Of a stretch of DNA of 64,000 nt, positions 17,322 to 25,271 are shown one piece after another; positions within the stretch are counted from its first letter, which is position 1, and each line of letters starts with the position of its first letter. Position numbers and translations under genes: made by a program. Below the pieces are notes generated by a model. It was not told the DNA's origin. It did no database searches and worked only from the letters and a program-made list of their open reading frames with translations. This stretch comes from Alkalicoccus urumqiensis (GTDB taxonomy: Bacteria > Bacillota > Bacilli > Bacillales > Salisediminibacteriaceae), in the NCBI RefSeq assembly GCF_002993335.1, contig NZ_PVNS01000011.1:1-64000 (forward strand), given 5' to 3'.

Positions 17322-18359
17322 TCATGCAGGCTTAATCATTGGTTTTCCAAAATAATAGCCCTGGACATAGTCAACAAGTGGCTTTACAATGTTGTACTCT
17401 TCGGGCAGTTCAATACCTTCTGCGAGCAGTTTAATGTTCTGCGAAGCTGCTGCTTCCCTGTACTCTTTCAACTTTTCCGCCTTTTCCGGATGAAGATGAA
17501 TATCCTGAATCAGACTGCGGTCAAGCTTTGCATAGTTGGGCTGCAGCTCTTTTAACACTTCGATCGTGGAAAATCCTGTACCAACGTCGTCGAGCGCTAC
17601 CATTACCCCAGCCTTTTTATATTCAGAGAAAATATACTTCAGGTGGGCAATATCGGTGATTTTTTCTGTTTCTACCACTTCAAACACGAGATCTTCCGGA
17701 TTTACGTTATAATCTTTCACTGCTTTGAAAGTGCTCTTCAGACAGTGGGACGGATCATAAATGGAAGATGGGAGAAAATTAATAAACCGCTTCATCCCGG
17801 GCATGAGCCGGTGGGAGCTTGTACGGATGGCATTAATTCTCGCCTGGCTGTCAAGCATCGACTGAAGTCCTGAATTCTGTGAAAAAGCAAATAGTTCCCC
17901 TGGATTAAATGGATATACTTTGCTGTTCGGACGAAGCAGAAATTCATATCCGAAAGGCTCGTCTGTCCGGGCATCAATCACTGGCTGCATAAAAGATTGA
18001 AAAAGGCGTTCCTGAATGATTTTAACCATTTCGGGGTGGTCAATCTGCTCCGAAAGTTCAGGCATGGTGAATGAATTTCCAGGCATATGCCTGCTTCCGT
18101 GTTCATCGATCAGACTTCCGCGTATCCGCTGTATTTCTTCTTTTTCCACCGTCTGGTTCAGGCGGTTCATGTGCTCATGTAATTCATCCCAGTCTTTATA
18201 TGGTATATACAGCCGGGTTCCCTGGCTGTTTGCTTCAGGACTGCTCCGCTTAAACGCACGCTGTACTTCTTTTAAAATTTCTGTTCTTCCTGATGCGAGA
18301 ATCAGCTGTCCGGTTTCGGAGAGCGGAATTTTCCCCTGACACATTTGACAAGATTCCAT
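17322..18359 (-). CDS. EAL-domain protein, probable c-di-GMP phosphodiesterase
   Basis: 345 residues with an EAL domain at about 115-345. The metal and catalytic residues look conserved: Glu 139 in EFL (replacing EAL), Asn 194 in INFLP, the EVVETE glutamates, Asp 257-258 in DDVGTG (DDFGTG in most), Lys 278, Glu 314 in AEGIE and Gln 333. Activity is plausible but not certain, because two signature motifs deviate. The N-terminal 110 residues form no recognised sensor, but begin with a CxxC pair (Cys 4, Cys 7) that could bind metal or respond to redox. No membrane helix is seen. It may be relevant to the c-di-GMP-controlled pilus locus at 47-58 kb. Confidence 0.82.
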   Translation of the reverse strand: MESCQMCQGKIPLSETGQLILASGRTEILKEVQRAFKRSSPEANSQGTRLYIPYKDWDELHEHMNRLNQTVEKEEIQRIRGSLIDEHGSRHMPGNSFTMPELSEQIDHPEMVKIIQERLFQSFMQPVIDARTDEPFGYEFLLRPNSKVYPFNPGELFAFSQNSGLQSMLDSQARINAIRTSSHRLMPGMKRFINFLPSSIYDPSHCLKSTFKAVKDYNVNPEDLVFEVVETEKITDIAHLKYIFSEYKKAGVMVALDDVGTGFSTIEVLKELQPNYAKLDRSLIQDIHLHPEKAEKLKEYREAAASQNIKLLAEGIELPEEYNIVKPLVDYVQGYYFGKPMIKPA

Positions 18360-18438
18360 TCAAGTCACCTTCCTTTATCTCTTCGATATTGAATAAAATA
18401 CCCTTCTTCATGAGTCGAAAAACCTAATTTCTTCTTTT

Positions 18439-18467
18439 TTGCATTTCATTCATAGAACTGATATGAT
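18439..18467 (+). promoter_or_regulatory. SigA promoter of the pterin dehydratase gene
   Basis: -35 TTGCAT (18439-18444), 17-base spacer, -10 TATGAT (18462-18467). Confidence 0.7.
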
Positions 18468-18509
18468 GAAATCAATTATTTGAATTTTCTAACGGAAGGA
18501 GCCGTGTAC

Positions 18510-18800
18510 ATGATTCTATCCAGAGACGAAGTAAAAGCAAATATTAAAGATTCCGACGGCTGGAAGCTGAGCGGGGATAAATGGATTGAAAAACATTTTG
18601 CTCTTCCTTCTTTTCCAAAGGCACTCCATTTTATTAAGGAAATCGGTGATGCAGCGGAAGACCGTGACCACCATCCTTATATTGTCATCGACCATAAGCA
18701 TGTCACGTTGAAGCTGAGCACGAAAGATGAAGGTGGACTTACCCAGAAGGACTTCGACTCTGCCTACGCTTACGACCGGATATTCCGGAAATATACTTAA
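18510..18800 (+). CDS. phhB: Pterin-4a-carbinolamine dehydratase
   Basis: 96-residue PCD/DCoH protein that dehydrates 4a-hydroxytetrahydropterin and recycles the cofactor of aromatic amino acid hydroxylases. The active-site motif is present as RDHHP (52-56) with a further histidine in DHKHVTL (62, 64). Start: ATG at 18510 behind GGAAGGAG; ten upstream in-frame codons would include the ribosome binding site. No pterin-dependent hydroxylase gene lies in the window, so its partner is elsewhere, or it serves another pterin role. It is monocistronic, with its own promoter and terminator. Confidence 0.92.
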   Translation: MILSRDEVKANIKDSDGWKLSGDKWIEKHFALPSFPKALHFIKEIGDAAEDRDHHPYIVIDHKHVTLKLSTKDEGGLTQKDFDSAYAYDRIFRKYT

Positions 18801-18805
18801 ACAGG

Positions 18806-18846
18806 AAAAAATCGGCTGCTCCGTCCCGGGGAACAGCCGATTTTTT
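18806..18846 (+). terminator. Terminator of the pterin dehydratase gene
   Basis: AAAAAATCGGCTG...CAGCCGATTTTTT, extended by TCC/GGA beside the loop; T-rich on both strands. Confidence 0.9.
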
Positions 18847-18918
18847 CTGCTTTTCTGCACATCACCGCTGCACCCGTGATAAGATAGACAGGACGTTTAT
18901 TAAGACAGGAGCGATATT

Positions 18919-19443
18919 ATGCAGTGGCTGTACTTTGTAACTGCCGTACTGGCTTTCGTACTGGCTCTCTATCATTTATTCTCCCACCGTCACCGGGTGA
19001 ATAATCAGGAAACACGTATTTATTCTCTTAAACATTCTTCCCACATCGATACGGACTCCACCAGATATATGTGGAGCGTCCGTGCAGCGCGGGTGATGCC
19101 TGTCACTGCTCTTTTTCTCATATTAATGCTGTTTCAATCATTTCCGGCAGCGACGGTTCTGTTTGCATTGACGGCTGCCCTCGGCCTCTTCGTTCTGCTT
19201 ACATTGGATAAAACGTTTGAAGTGCAGGACGGAGGTGTCGTTTTCGCAGGCTATCACGCCAGATGGAACGCAGTTAAATCGATTTATTGGGGAAGGAAGC
19301 GTCCCGGGAAAAAACAGCTTGTGATGGAACTGCAGAAAGGGCAGCGGATAACGACGTTTGTTTCTGATAAAGATGCAGAAGATGTGCAGAAAATTATTTC
19401 GGCCTATACGTTTTTTGATACTCACCGCGGGCCGCAGTCCTAA
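18919..19443 (+). CDS. Small membrane protein of unknown function
   Basis: 174 residues. Three hydrophobic segments (about 3-22, 60-76 and 80-96) precede a basic C-terminal domain (VFAGYHARWNAVKSIYWGRKRPGKKQLVMEL) resembling the membrane-associated PH-like or DUF5673-type domain that follows membrane helices in small Firmicutes proteins. Family membership is a guess. The ATG follows ACAGGAGCG. Convergent to arsC, with a shared hairpin between. Confidence 0.65.
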   Translation: MQWLYFVTAVLAFVLALYHLFSHRHRVNNQETRIYSLKHSSHIDTDSTRYMWSVRAARVMPVTALFLILMLFQSFPAATVLFALTAALGLFVLLTLDKTFEVQDGGVVFAGYHARWNAVKSIYWGRKRPGKKQLVMELQKGQRITTFVSDKDAEDVQKIISAYTFFDTHRGPQS

Positions 19444-19520
19444 ACATACGGAATCGACTGCCTCAGTGCCGTCTCTTTTGAAGGTTGCACTTCCTGAACT
19501 CCATGTACGGATCCACAGTG

Positions 19521-19559
19521 AAAAGACTGCCTGAGGCCTATTACCGGCTTCAGGCAGTC
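19521..19559 (-). terminator. Terminator between arsC and the membrane-protein gene
   Basis: Ten-bp outer stem (19525-19534 with 19550-19559) with further pairing inside. On the minus strand it ends in TTTTC, suiting arsC; it may work in both directions. Confidence 0.75.
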
Positions 19560-19583
19560 TTATTGCATATTTCCTGCTTTTTA

Positions 19584-20003
19584 TTATTTTCCGGTTTCTG
19601 CAAACGTTTTAATGCGGTCCCCTATTTCATCGCGGACACGTTGGAAAAACGCCCACTTTTCCTCTTCCGTTCCTTCCGCTTTCGCCGGGTCATCAAATCC
19701 CCAGTGCTCCCGCTCTTTATCAGGCGGCGTTGCCGGACAGACGTCCGCTGCGTGGCCACAGAGTGTAACGACAAAATCTGCTTTTTTGAGTAGTTCCTGG
19801 TCGATCGTGTCCGAGGTCTGTCCGGCTATATCTATACCGCGCTCCCGCATGGCTTTTACGGCCAGAGGATTGACGCCGTGGGCTTCAATTCCGGCAGAAT
19901 AAACATCCCAGGAATCATTAAGGTATTCTTTTCCAAAGCCTTCAGCCATCTGACTTCTGCAGGAATTGCCTGTACAGAGAAAATAAATAATTGGTTTTGT
20001 CAT
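19584..20003 (-). CDS. arsC: Arsenate reductase, thioredoxin-coupled
   Basis: 139-residue arsenate reductase of the low-molecular-weight tyrosine phosphatase fold, reducing arsenate to arsenite. The P-loop is CTGNSCRS. With the second of two adjacent ATG codons as start, the catalytic cysteines fall at 10, 82 and 89, exactly the numbering of the Gram-positive pI258-type enzymes. This supports 20003 over 20006. It is downstream of arsR. No arsenite pump (ArsB or Acr3) is in the window, so export must be encoded elsewhere. Confidence 0.93.
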   Translation of the reverse strand: MTKPIIYFLCTGNSCRSQMAEGFGKEYLNDSWDVYSAGIEAHGVNPLAVKAMRERGIDIAGQTSDTIDQELLKKADFVVTLCGHAADVCPATPPDKEREHWGFDDPAKAEGTEEEKWAFFQRVRDEIGDRIKTFAETGK

Positions 20004-20014
20004 CATGTATCCCG

Positions 20015-20062
20015 CCTTTATATTATGATTCGTTTATATAATAACATATTTATATTAAGGCG
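20015..20062. promoter_or_regulatory. AT-rich inverted repeats between arsR and arsC
   Basis: The spacer holds imperfect AT-rich dyads (TTATATAA...TTATATTAA and ATATTATGATTCG...). ArsR proteins bind such sequences, so arsC may have its own ArsR-controlled promoter. Inference from composition and place. Confidence 0.35.
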
Positions 20063-20081
20063 GTGTAAAGAATTGGTGACT

Positions 20082-20426
20082 TTATTTACAGATGACTCTC
20101 AGTCCAGCCTGCTTCATTTTTTCAAGCTCCCTGCCTGCATCAGGAAGTTCCCGGATAACAGCCAGAGCCATGTCGTAATAAGGTGAATCCTGATCCAGGG
20201 AGTAGAACACCCACTGGCCCTGTTTTCGTTCACGGACGATCCCATGCTGTTTCAGCTTTCTCAGGTGCTGACTGACAGACGGCTGACTCATTTTCAGCAG
20301 TTCAACAAATTCACAGACACAGACATCATCGGCAGAGAGAAGCGAAATCATTTTCAGCCTGTTTTTATCTCCCAGCAGCTTAAAAAATACCGCCGTATCT
20401 TCAAACGACAACGTTTGTTTCAGCAT
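20082..20426 (-). CDS. arsR: ArsR-family metalloregulatory repressor
   Basis: 114-residue winged-helix repressor. The inducer site of arsenic-sensing members is visible as CVC (Cys 36, Cys 38) at the start of the recognition helix region (VCVCEFVELLKMSQPSVSQHL), so arsenite or antimonite binding is likely. Its start overlaps the end of pcp by seven bases, giving translational coupling to an unrelated peptidase gene. It would regulate itself and arsC. Confidence 0.9.
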   Translation of the reverse strand: MLKQTLSFEDTAVFFKLLGDKNRLKMISLLSADDVCVCEFVELLKMSQPSVSQHLRKLKQHGIVRERKQGQWVFYSLDQDSPYYDMALAVIRELPDAGRELEKMKQAGLRVICK

Positions 20427-21028
20427 GATTCTATCTCCTTTTTCAGCGTATTTAGCACCGTATCAAGTGCTTCCTGCTGCATTGAAAGCGGCATCGTCGG
20501 AAGCTTTCCATCAAGCGACATCGAAGGCAGTGCAGGAAGGTGGATGAATCCAGCCGGGACATAAGAATCGTTAAGCTCGTGCATCACGTGATAAAAAAGC
20601 GAATTACATACGTACGTGCCGGCTGATTCAGACGTTTCCGCCGGGATATTTGCCGCATGGAGCTCCTGAATCAAACGTGAACGGGGAAGCGTCGTTCTAT
20701 AGGCAAACGGACCTGTTTCTTCGATTATGCGGTCCTCCGGCTGCTCCCCGCTGTTATCCGCGATCGGCGCGGATTCCGTATTCACTGCTGTCCGTTCAAT
20801 GCTCCATGCAGCTCTCCCCGGCGCAGTGCCGAGCATAACTACTGCATCCGGGTTCGTGTGACGGATTAGTTCTTTCATTTTTCTGCCTGCTTCGTGGAAA
20901 ACTACCGGCAGAAGAAACGCTTCTACGTGAGGATCCCTGTTCACCTGAAGGTGCTTCACCAACTGCTCCGATGGGTTCTCCTCCCATCTGCCAAACGGTT
21001 CAAATCCCGTTACCATTAGTTTAGTCAA
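20420..21028 (-). CDS. pcp: Pyrrolidone-carboxylate peptidase
   Basis: 202-residue cysteine peptidase (family C15) that removes N-terminal pyroglutamate from peptides in the cytoplasm. The catalytic triad is present: Glu 78 (SIERTAVN), Cys 141 (TYVCNS) and His 163 (GFIHLP). The N-terminal VTGFEPFG is typical. The start is a TTG at 21028; it places the same few residues before VTGFEPF as in homologues, while the in-frame ATG four codons later lies far from the ribosome binding site. The gene sits between a lipoprotein gene and arsR. Confidence 0.93.
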   Translation of the reverse strand: MTKLMVTGFEPFGRWEENPSEQLVKHLQVNRDPHVEAFLLPVVFHEAGRKMKELIRHTNPDAVVMLGTAPGRAAWSIERTAVNTESAPIADNSGEQPEDRIIEETGPFAYRTTLPRSRLIQELHAANIPAETSESAGTYVCNSLFYHVMHELNDSYVPAGFIHLPALPSMSLDGKLPTMPLSMQQEALDTVLNTLKKEIESC

Positions 21029-21056
21029 TTCTCTCCCTCATTTCCAGTACAGACGA

Positions 21057-21641
21057 TTATTGACCGTATTCTATATCGGTCAGCTTCCAGGACCCCTCTT
21101 CAAGAGCGTATAAGAAGAGGACGGTTCCTCCCGGCGTTAACTGCTCCTCCTCCAGACGGTACAGACTCATTTCTACTTCTGCTTCCTCTTCATGAAGGAT
21201 CACTTCTGCCGGAGGGAGTAAATGAGCGTTGGCAAGCGACAAGTAATGAAACGAGTTATCCTCTGCAAAGCGGATCCGCTCCTGCTCCTCCTCGATCTCC
21301 GCTTCTCCGGAAAGCACCTCACGAAGGGATTCGTGCTCTTTTTCATGCATGGCTGTGATGACAGCTGCCGTCCGGCTCCGCAGCGCAGCACGCTCCTGCT
21401 GCTCTTCAGACTGTTCTCTTTCCGCATCCAGCTGTTCCTGTTTGATTGTAAGCAGCTGATCTTTCAGCTCCATGTTTTCTTCATAGAGCGATTCTCTGCC
21501 TGCAGACAATTCCTCCACCTGCGCTGTCAGATCATCGATCTCTGACTGCAGTTCATTTACTTCAAGCTCTGCTTCTGAATTTTCCGTTTCCGGCGCGCAG
21601 CCGGCTGAAGCAGCCGCAAGCAGCAGCATTAATTTTTTCAT
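21057..21641 (-). CDS. Putative coiled-coil lipoprotein
   Basis: 194 residues beginning at ATG 21641 (GCGGAGG upstream). The signal peptide ends in a lipobox-like ASAGC (Cys 15). A heptad-rich acidic coiled coil follows (about 25-100, VNELQSEIDDLTAQVEEL) and then a compact C-terminal domain resembling small surface-exposed alpha+beta domains, ending LYALEEGSWKLTDIEYGQ. No family recognised. It is the first gene of the apparent run lipoprotein-pcp-arsR-arsC. Confidence 0.7.
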   Translation of the reverse strand: MKKLMLLLAAASAGCAPETENSEAELEVNELQSEIDDLTAQVEELSAGRESLYEENMELKDQLLTIKQEQLDAEREQSEEQQERAALRSRTAAVITAMHEKEHESLREVLSGEAEIEEEQERIRFAEDNSFHYLSLANAHLLPPAEVILHEEEAEVEMSLYRLEEEQLTPGGTVLFLYALEEGSWKLTDIEYGQ

Positions 21642-21744
21642 CGTTTTTCCTCCGCTTCTAAACACACTTCTGGAGAAATCATACCAGTAAACGGACGCCG
21701 GGGAAAGGAATAAAATTCCATTATATATGGTACGTTCATTTTAT

Positions 21745-22352
21745 TTAAAATAAACTAGGCAGAAAACGCCTGGTCTTAAAAAAAAGGGAGGTTTGTTGAA
21801 TAGGTTCCCGCTTTCAGCCGCTTGACGCGGCGTGAATTTTCGCCTCGTTCGGATCCTCCCGGAGTCGACGGCCTCCGGTTTCGGCAGGTAGGAAGAAAAC
21901 GCTTGTTAGAAGCGATCCCTTCTGTGCAGAAAATGCTGTAAACCAATCGAATTGTACGAGGTCACCCTGGCCTTATAGACATCGATCCCGCTGCGGTTCA
22001 TCTGTTTCCATCTCTATTTTACTACGCTTCGAAGCGTTCGGCAGGGGTGAAGAAACCAGAGCGGGCGCTGGAGCTGGACAATGCTTCGATTGAAGAAGCA
22101 TGGCTCCGCGCGGCCGCGCCGCATGGCAGAAGTTCGCTGCCCTGCGGCTCAAACCATAGGCCGGCTCCGCTCATGCTATACAGCCGTGCAAATAGCGCCC
22201 GGCTGAAAGACAAGCCCACGCAGGCTTCTGCCGGGTAGCGGAGAAGCTCCATCAACAGAAAGTAACGATGAATATGACAACAGCTTGAAATGCTGCAGCC
22301 TTTGGTATACCTGCTTGGAAGAGGCATTGGATTTTATACATTCTTATTAGTC
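21745..22352 (+). repeat. Dispersed non-coding repeat element, copy A
   Basis: About 608 nt with no credible gene, alignable along its length with copy B at 33072-33809 in the same orientation. Shared landmarks in order: hairpin C(T/C)AGGC...GCCTGG, the block ending CGCTTTCAGCCGCTTGACGCG, GGATCC and GTCGAC within hairpin CCGGAG...CTCCGG (21859-21878), an ACGCTTG...GAAGCG hairpin, the 80-nt GC-rich module (22098-22177), and an end TTTTATACATTCTTAT. The GTCGAC-centred hairpin recalls GC-rich intergenic repeats of other Bacillaceae. Short open frames in it are not conserved in frame between copies. It ends next to the terminator of the downstream membrane-protein gene. Confidence 0.85.
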
Positions 22353-22353
22353 T

Positions 22354-22385
22354 AAAAAGCGTCCTCATGATTTCATGAGGACGCT
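22354..22385 (-). terminator. Terminator of the small membrane-protein gene
   Basis: Perfect 13-bp stem (22358-22370 with 22373-22385) and a TTTTT tail on the minus strand. Repeat copy A stops beside its T-run. Confidence 0.85.
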
Positions 22386-22402
22386 TAGGACAGGTGTCGT
22401 TA

Positions 22403-22663
22403 TCAAGCAAGAAAAACAGCTGCTATGATCGCTGCAGTGCCGCCGGCTGTTAACAAAATAACAGCAGTCTGCTGTTTTGCACGGTACACGGCCAGAAGCA
22501 GAAAGTACAGGCCCAGCATAAGCAGCATAAACAAAATTCCGTCGATAAAATCAGACACAAGTGCTCCTTCCGAGGAACCTGCATAAATGCTGTAATTCAG
22601 CGTCATTGCCAGTGTCCACCCCAGAAAGATAACCATCCCGATCCAAAAAGTTAACCGTTTCAC
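22403..22663 (-). CDS. Small three-helix membrane protein of unknown function
   Basis: 86 residues starting at GTG 22663, seven bases after AAGGGGG. Three hydrophobic helices (about 4-22, 38-60, 65-85) leave almost no soluble part. No family is recognised. It lies 69 bases downstream of the GGDEF-EAL gene on the same strand and could be cotranscribed with it, but has its own ribosome binding site and terminator. Confidence 0.7.
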   Translation of the reverse strand: MKRLTFWIGMVIFLGWTLAMTLNYSIYAGSSEGALVSDFIDGILFMLLMLGLYFLLLAVYRAKQQTAVILLTAGGTAAIIAAVFLA

Positions 22664-22732
22664 AGGAAAGCCCCCTTCATGCTGCAATCGTCATTTCTTC
22701 AAAAGTATAGCACACTCCTGAGGAGCTGTTAA

Positions 22733-24379
22733 TCAGGACGGTAGTTCCTTGTGAAAGAGAAGGATCTTCTCCGGCGGAACCGGCCGGCTGTAATAAAATC
22801 CCTGTAGTTCATCGCAGTTTCTCTCCATGAGAAACGGCAGCGACTGCTGCTCTTCCACCCCTTCTGCAATCACCCTCATTTCCATATTATGCGCGAGCTG
22901 AATGATCGATGTCACAATCGCCTGATCATTTTTATTCTCATATACTTCTTTAATGAATGATTTATCGATTTTTAATGTATCCACCGGAAACTGACGCAGG
23001 TAGCTGAGCGAACTGAACCCGGTACCGAAGTCATCTATGGAAAGCTTTACGCCGATCTCTTTCAACCGCTGCAGTATATGCAGGCAGCTGTCCTGATGGT
23101 AAAGAAGATCATTTTCGGTAATTTCCAGATCCAGAAGCTCCGGTGCAAGACCCGTTTTGGCGAGTACTGCACTTACTGTCTGAACGAAATCCGCGCGCTG
23201 GAACTGAGACGGGGAAATGTTAACACCCATCCGTATAGAAAGGCCCTCTTTCTGCCACGACGCAGCGGTCCGGCAGGCCTCTTCCAGCACCCATTCGCCA
23301 ATGCGGTTCATGAGGCCGGATTCTTCAGCGACCGGCAGGAACCGGGCCGGAGGAACATGGCCGAGCTGGTCATCTTTCCAGCGGATAAGTGCTTCAGTAC
23401 CGACCAGCCTATGATCCGCGCCGGAAATCTGCGGCTGAAACTCCAGATGAAAGGACTGATTCTCCACTGCCAGACGAAGCCTTTTTTCCAGCAGATATTT
23501 CTGGTCAAACTGTGTGCGGATGTGACTTCCGTAAAGCTGCCATCCGCTTTTTCCGCTCCGTTTTACAAACTGGACCGCAGTTGTCGCCTGCTGCATCAGT
23601 TCGTCTGCATCGGAGGCTCCGCCCGGAAATTTCGCCGCACCGATGCTTGCACTCATGGAAAGCTCTCTGCCCTTAATATGAAAAGGCTCGGCAAAAAACC
23701 GCTCGAGGCGCTGCACGTAACGCTCGATCAGTGAGGTATTGTACACTGAATCCAGCCGGATGGAAAATTCATCGCCGCCGCTCCGGTAGACGTGACACTC
23801 TCTTGTCTTCCATTTTTTCAGCTGGGCCGCAATCTCCATAATCAGCGCATCTCCGGTAAAGTGACCAAGTGTATCGTTGTAATATTTAAACTTATCCAGA
23901 TCGATAACGAGAAGCGTCATCGGCTGCCTGAGCGTAACGCTGGAATTTAAGTCACTTCTCAATTTCCGCCGATTGTGAAGTCCTGTCAAAGAATCCCGGT
24001 ACGCCAGTGTTTCTGCTTCCTTTTCCGCTTCCACTCTCCTCGTGACACTGCGGTGAAGGTGCAGTGTTCTGCCGCACCCTTCCTCTCCGAGCGGAACAGC
24101 GTACACCTGGACCACTTCTTCGTTGATCCGAGCAAGCGGCAGTCCGCTGACACTGTCTTTTCCTAAGCTGCAGGTCAGACCGCTGTATGTATGTCCCTCC
24201 GCATTATCTATCCCCGCCCAGGTCATAAACAAACGGCTTGTGTATAGAATTCTTCCTTTCGAATCGGTTATAACAGGTGCAGATGCACGGTCGAGAAGAC
24301 TAAGCACCTGTTCCGTGTCCTCTTTATTCAGCAGCTGGATGAACGCTTCCTGCTCCTGATCGATGAATGTCCTGCCCAT
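22733..24379 (-). CDS. PAS-GGDEF-EAL protein (c-di-GMP turnover)
   Basis: 548 residues: PAS-like sensor (about 25-115), GGDEF domain (about 122-285, intact GGDEF at 201-205) and EAL domain (about 295-545, TEAL at 328-331, IDDFGTGFSS from 448). Both catalytic signatures are intact, so it could make and degrade c-di-GMP. The RxxD inhibitory site normally just before GGDEF is missing (R193 is followed by ECH). No membrane helix is predicted, so it is cytosolic. Start: ATG at 24379; a GTG three codons upstream overlaps the ribosome binding site AGGAGTG. It is one of two c-di-GMP enzymes in a window that also holds a c-di-GMP-responsive pilin leader. Confidence 0.92.
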   Translation of the reverse strand: MGRTFIDQEQEAFIQLLNKEDTEQVLSLLDRASAPVITDSKGRILYTSRLFMTWAGIDNAEGHTYSGLTCSLGKDSVSGLPLARINEEVVQVYAVPLGEEGCGRTLHLHRSVTRRVEAEKEAETLAYRDSLTGLHNRRKLRSDLNSSVTLRQPMTLLVIDLDKFKYYNDTLGHFTGDALIMEIAAQLKKWKTRECHVYRSGGDEFSIRLDSVYNTSLIERYVQRLERFFAEPFHIKGRELSMSASIGAAKFPGGASDADELMQQATTAVQFVKRSGKSGWQLYGSHIRTQFDQKYLLEKRLRLAVENQSFHLEFQPQISGADHRLVGTEALIRWKDDQLGHVPPARFLPVAEESGLMNRIGEWVLEEACRTAASWQKEGLSIRMGVNISPSQFQRADFVQTVSAVLAKTGLAPELLDLEITENDLLYHQDSCLHILQRLKEIGVKLSIDDFGTGFSSLSYLRQFPVDTLKIDKSFIKEVYENKNDQAIVTSIIQLAHNMEMRVIAEGVEEQQSLPFLMERNCDELQGFYYSRPVPPEKILLFHKELPS

Positions 24380-24471
24380 TTGTCCCACTCCTGTTCTCTC
24401 CCCATTGAACTAAACTTAATATACCATAACTTTAGTCACATTTCACATAGTTACTTTGATGATGAATACGT

Positions 24472-24500
24472 TTGTATTCCACTCATTCGGGAAATAGTAT
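24472..24500 (+). promoter_or_regulatory. Possible promoter of the KTSC gene
   Basis: -35 TTGTAT (24472-24477), 17-base spacer, -10 TAGTAT (24495-24500), then AAAAAGGGGGCG before the ATG. Confidence 0.4.
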
Positions 24501-24520
24501 AGAAAAAGGGGGCGTATCTC

Positions 24521-24757
24521 ATGGAATGGACTAATCTTCACAGTGGCAAATTTCAGCGCATCGGCTATGATGCAGAGATTAAACAGCTTCACGTAAAACT
24601 GCACGATGGCCGCTACATTATTTTTTATGAAGTACGGGAATCCGACTATGTCGGCATGTTCTCCAGCAGCAACATGAACGATTACTTTGACACCAACATC
24701 CGCGGCAGATTTCCTGAAGAGGAAGTGTATTCGCGGAGTTCAGAAAACGAAGCGTAA
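24521..24757 (+). CDS. KTSC-domain protein
   Basis: 78 residues with the whole length resembling the KTSC domain: IGYDAEIKQLHVKLHDGRYIIFYEV followed by VGMFSSSNMNDYFDTNIRGRF. Found in stand-alone form in many bacteria; the molecular role is not established, with nucleic-acid association only suggested for fused forms. It has its own ribosome binding site and terminator and lies divergent from the GGDEF-EAL gene. Confidence 0.8.
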   Translation: MEWTNLHSGKFQRIGYDAEIKQLHVKLHDGRYIIFYEVRESDYVGMFSSSNMNDYFDTNIRGRFPEEEVYSRSSENEA

Positions 24758-24763
24758 AAGATC

Positions 24764-24805
24764 AAAAATCTCCCCGAGCAGTTTAAATGCCCGGGGAGAT
24801 TTTTA
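24764..24805. terminator. Bidirectional terminator between the KTSC and yisL genes
   Basis: AAAAATCTCCCCG...CGGGGAGATTTTT with a short AT-rich loop; T-runs on both strands serve the two convergent genes. Confidence 0.9.
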
Positions 24806-24811
24806 GTCTGA

Positions 24812-25177
24812 TTATCCTGTCACGCCATACCCGAAAATAAACACGAGTGTGACCGCAGCAGCAAACCCGATCCAGAACGTCGTTTTTTGACGGCCTTCCA
24901 GGATGCCTTTACTGCTCCGTACAGCGATAAGTTCCATCATGAAGATGAGCCAGAAGGCGAGAAGCCCCTTCACAAATGTAGCCCAGTAGAAGTTCATGAC
25001 GATCATGCTGATTCCGGTGATGAGAAGCAGAATGTAGCAGAGCCGGAGAATCATGTGCATAATTTTAGCCGGTTTTGCTTTGCCTTTTCCGGAGAAGACG
25101 ACGCTCAGTGTGAACGTAATAAATGCGATCAGCCAGAAAAGGGAATGAGAGTGTACCATGATATCGTATGTACCCAT
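24812..25177 (-). CDS. yisL: YisL-family (DUF1516) membrane protein
   Basis: 121 residues with four membrane helices, matching the small YisL/DUF1516 family of Bacillaceae: conserved MVHSHSLFWLIAF at the N-terminus and ITGISMIVMNFYWATFVKGLLAFWLIFMM centrally. Function unknown. Ribosome binding site GGAGGAATT. Convergent to the KTSC gene. Confidence 0.85.
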   Translation of the reverse strand: MGTYDIMVHSHSLFWLIAFITFTLSVVFSGKGKAKPAKIMHMILRLCYILLLITGISMIVMNFYWATFVKGLLAFWLIFMMELIAVRSSKGILEGRQKTTFWIGFAAAVTLVFIFGYGVTG

Positions 25178-25215
25178 TGATAATTCCTCCTTTCACTTCC
25201 TTATTCAGTATATCG

Positions 25216-25263
25216 AAAATGAAAGAAGAAGCAAAGCGCACAGACAAAACCGTACGCTTCTTC
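25216..25263 (-). terminator. Probable terminator of the pst-phoU-regulator operon
   Basis: On the minus strand GAAGAAGCG pairs with CGCTTTGCTTC (one bulge) across a 16-base loop, followed by a T-rich stretch. Imperfect, but correctly placed just after the regulator stop codon. Confidence 0.45.
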
Positions 25264-25271
25264 GTTGACGA

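Noticed and set aside
22022-22327. Open frame of 101 codons on the minus strand within repeat copy A (and 33418-33675 in copy B)
   Set aside because: The two share a GC-rich core, but the frame shifts after it and the ends differ, no ribosome binding site is present, and a third module copy lies in another context. It is a by-product of the repeat.
21745-22352. Dispersed repeat as an insertion sequence or group II intron remnant
   Set aside because: No transposase or reverse-transcriptase frame, no terminal inverted repeats and no flanking target duplication could be seen around either copy.
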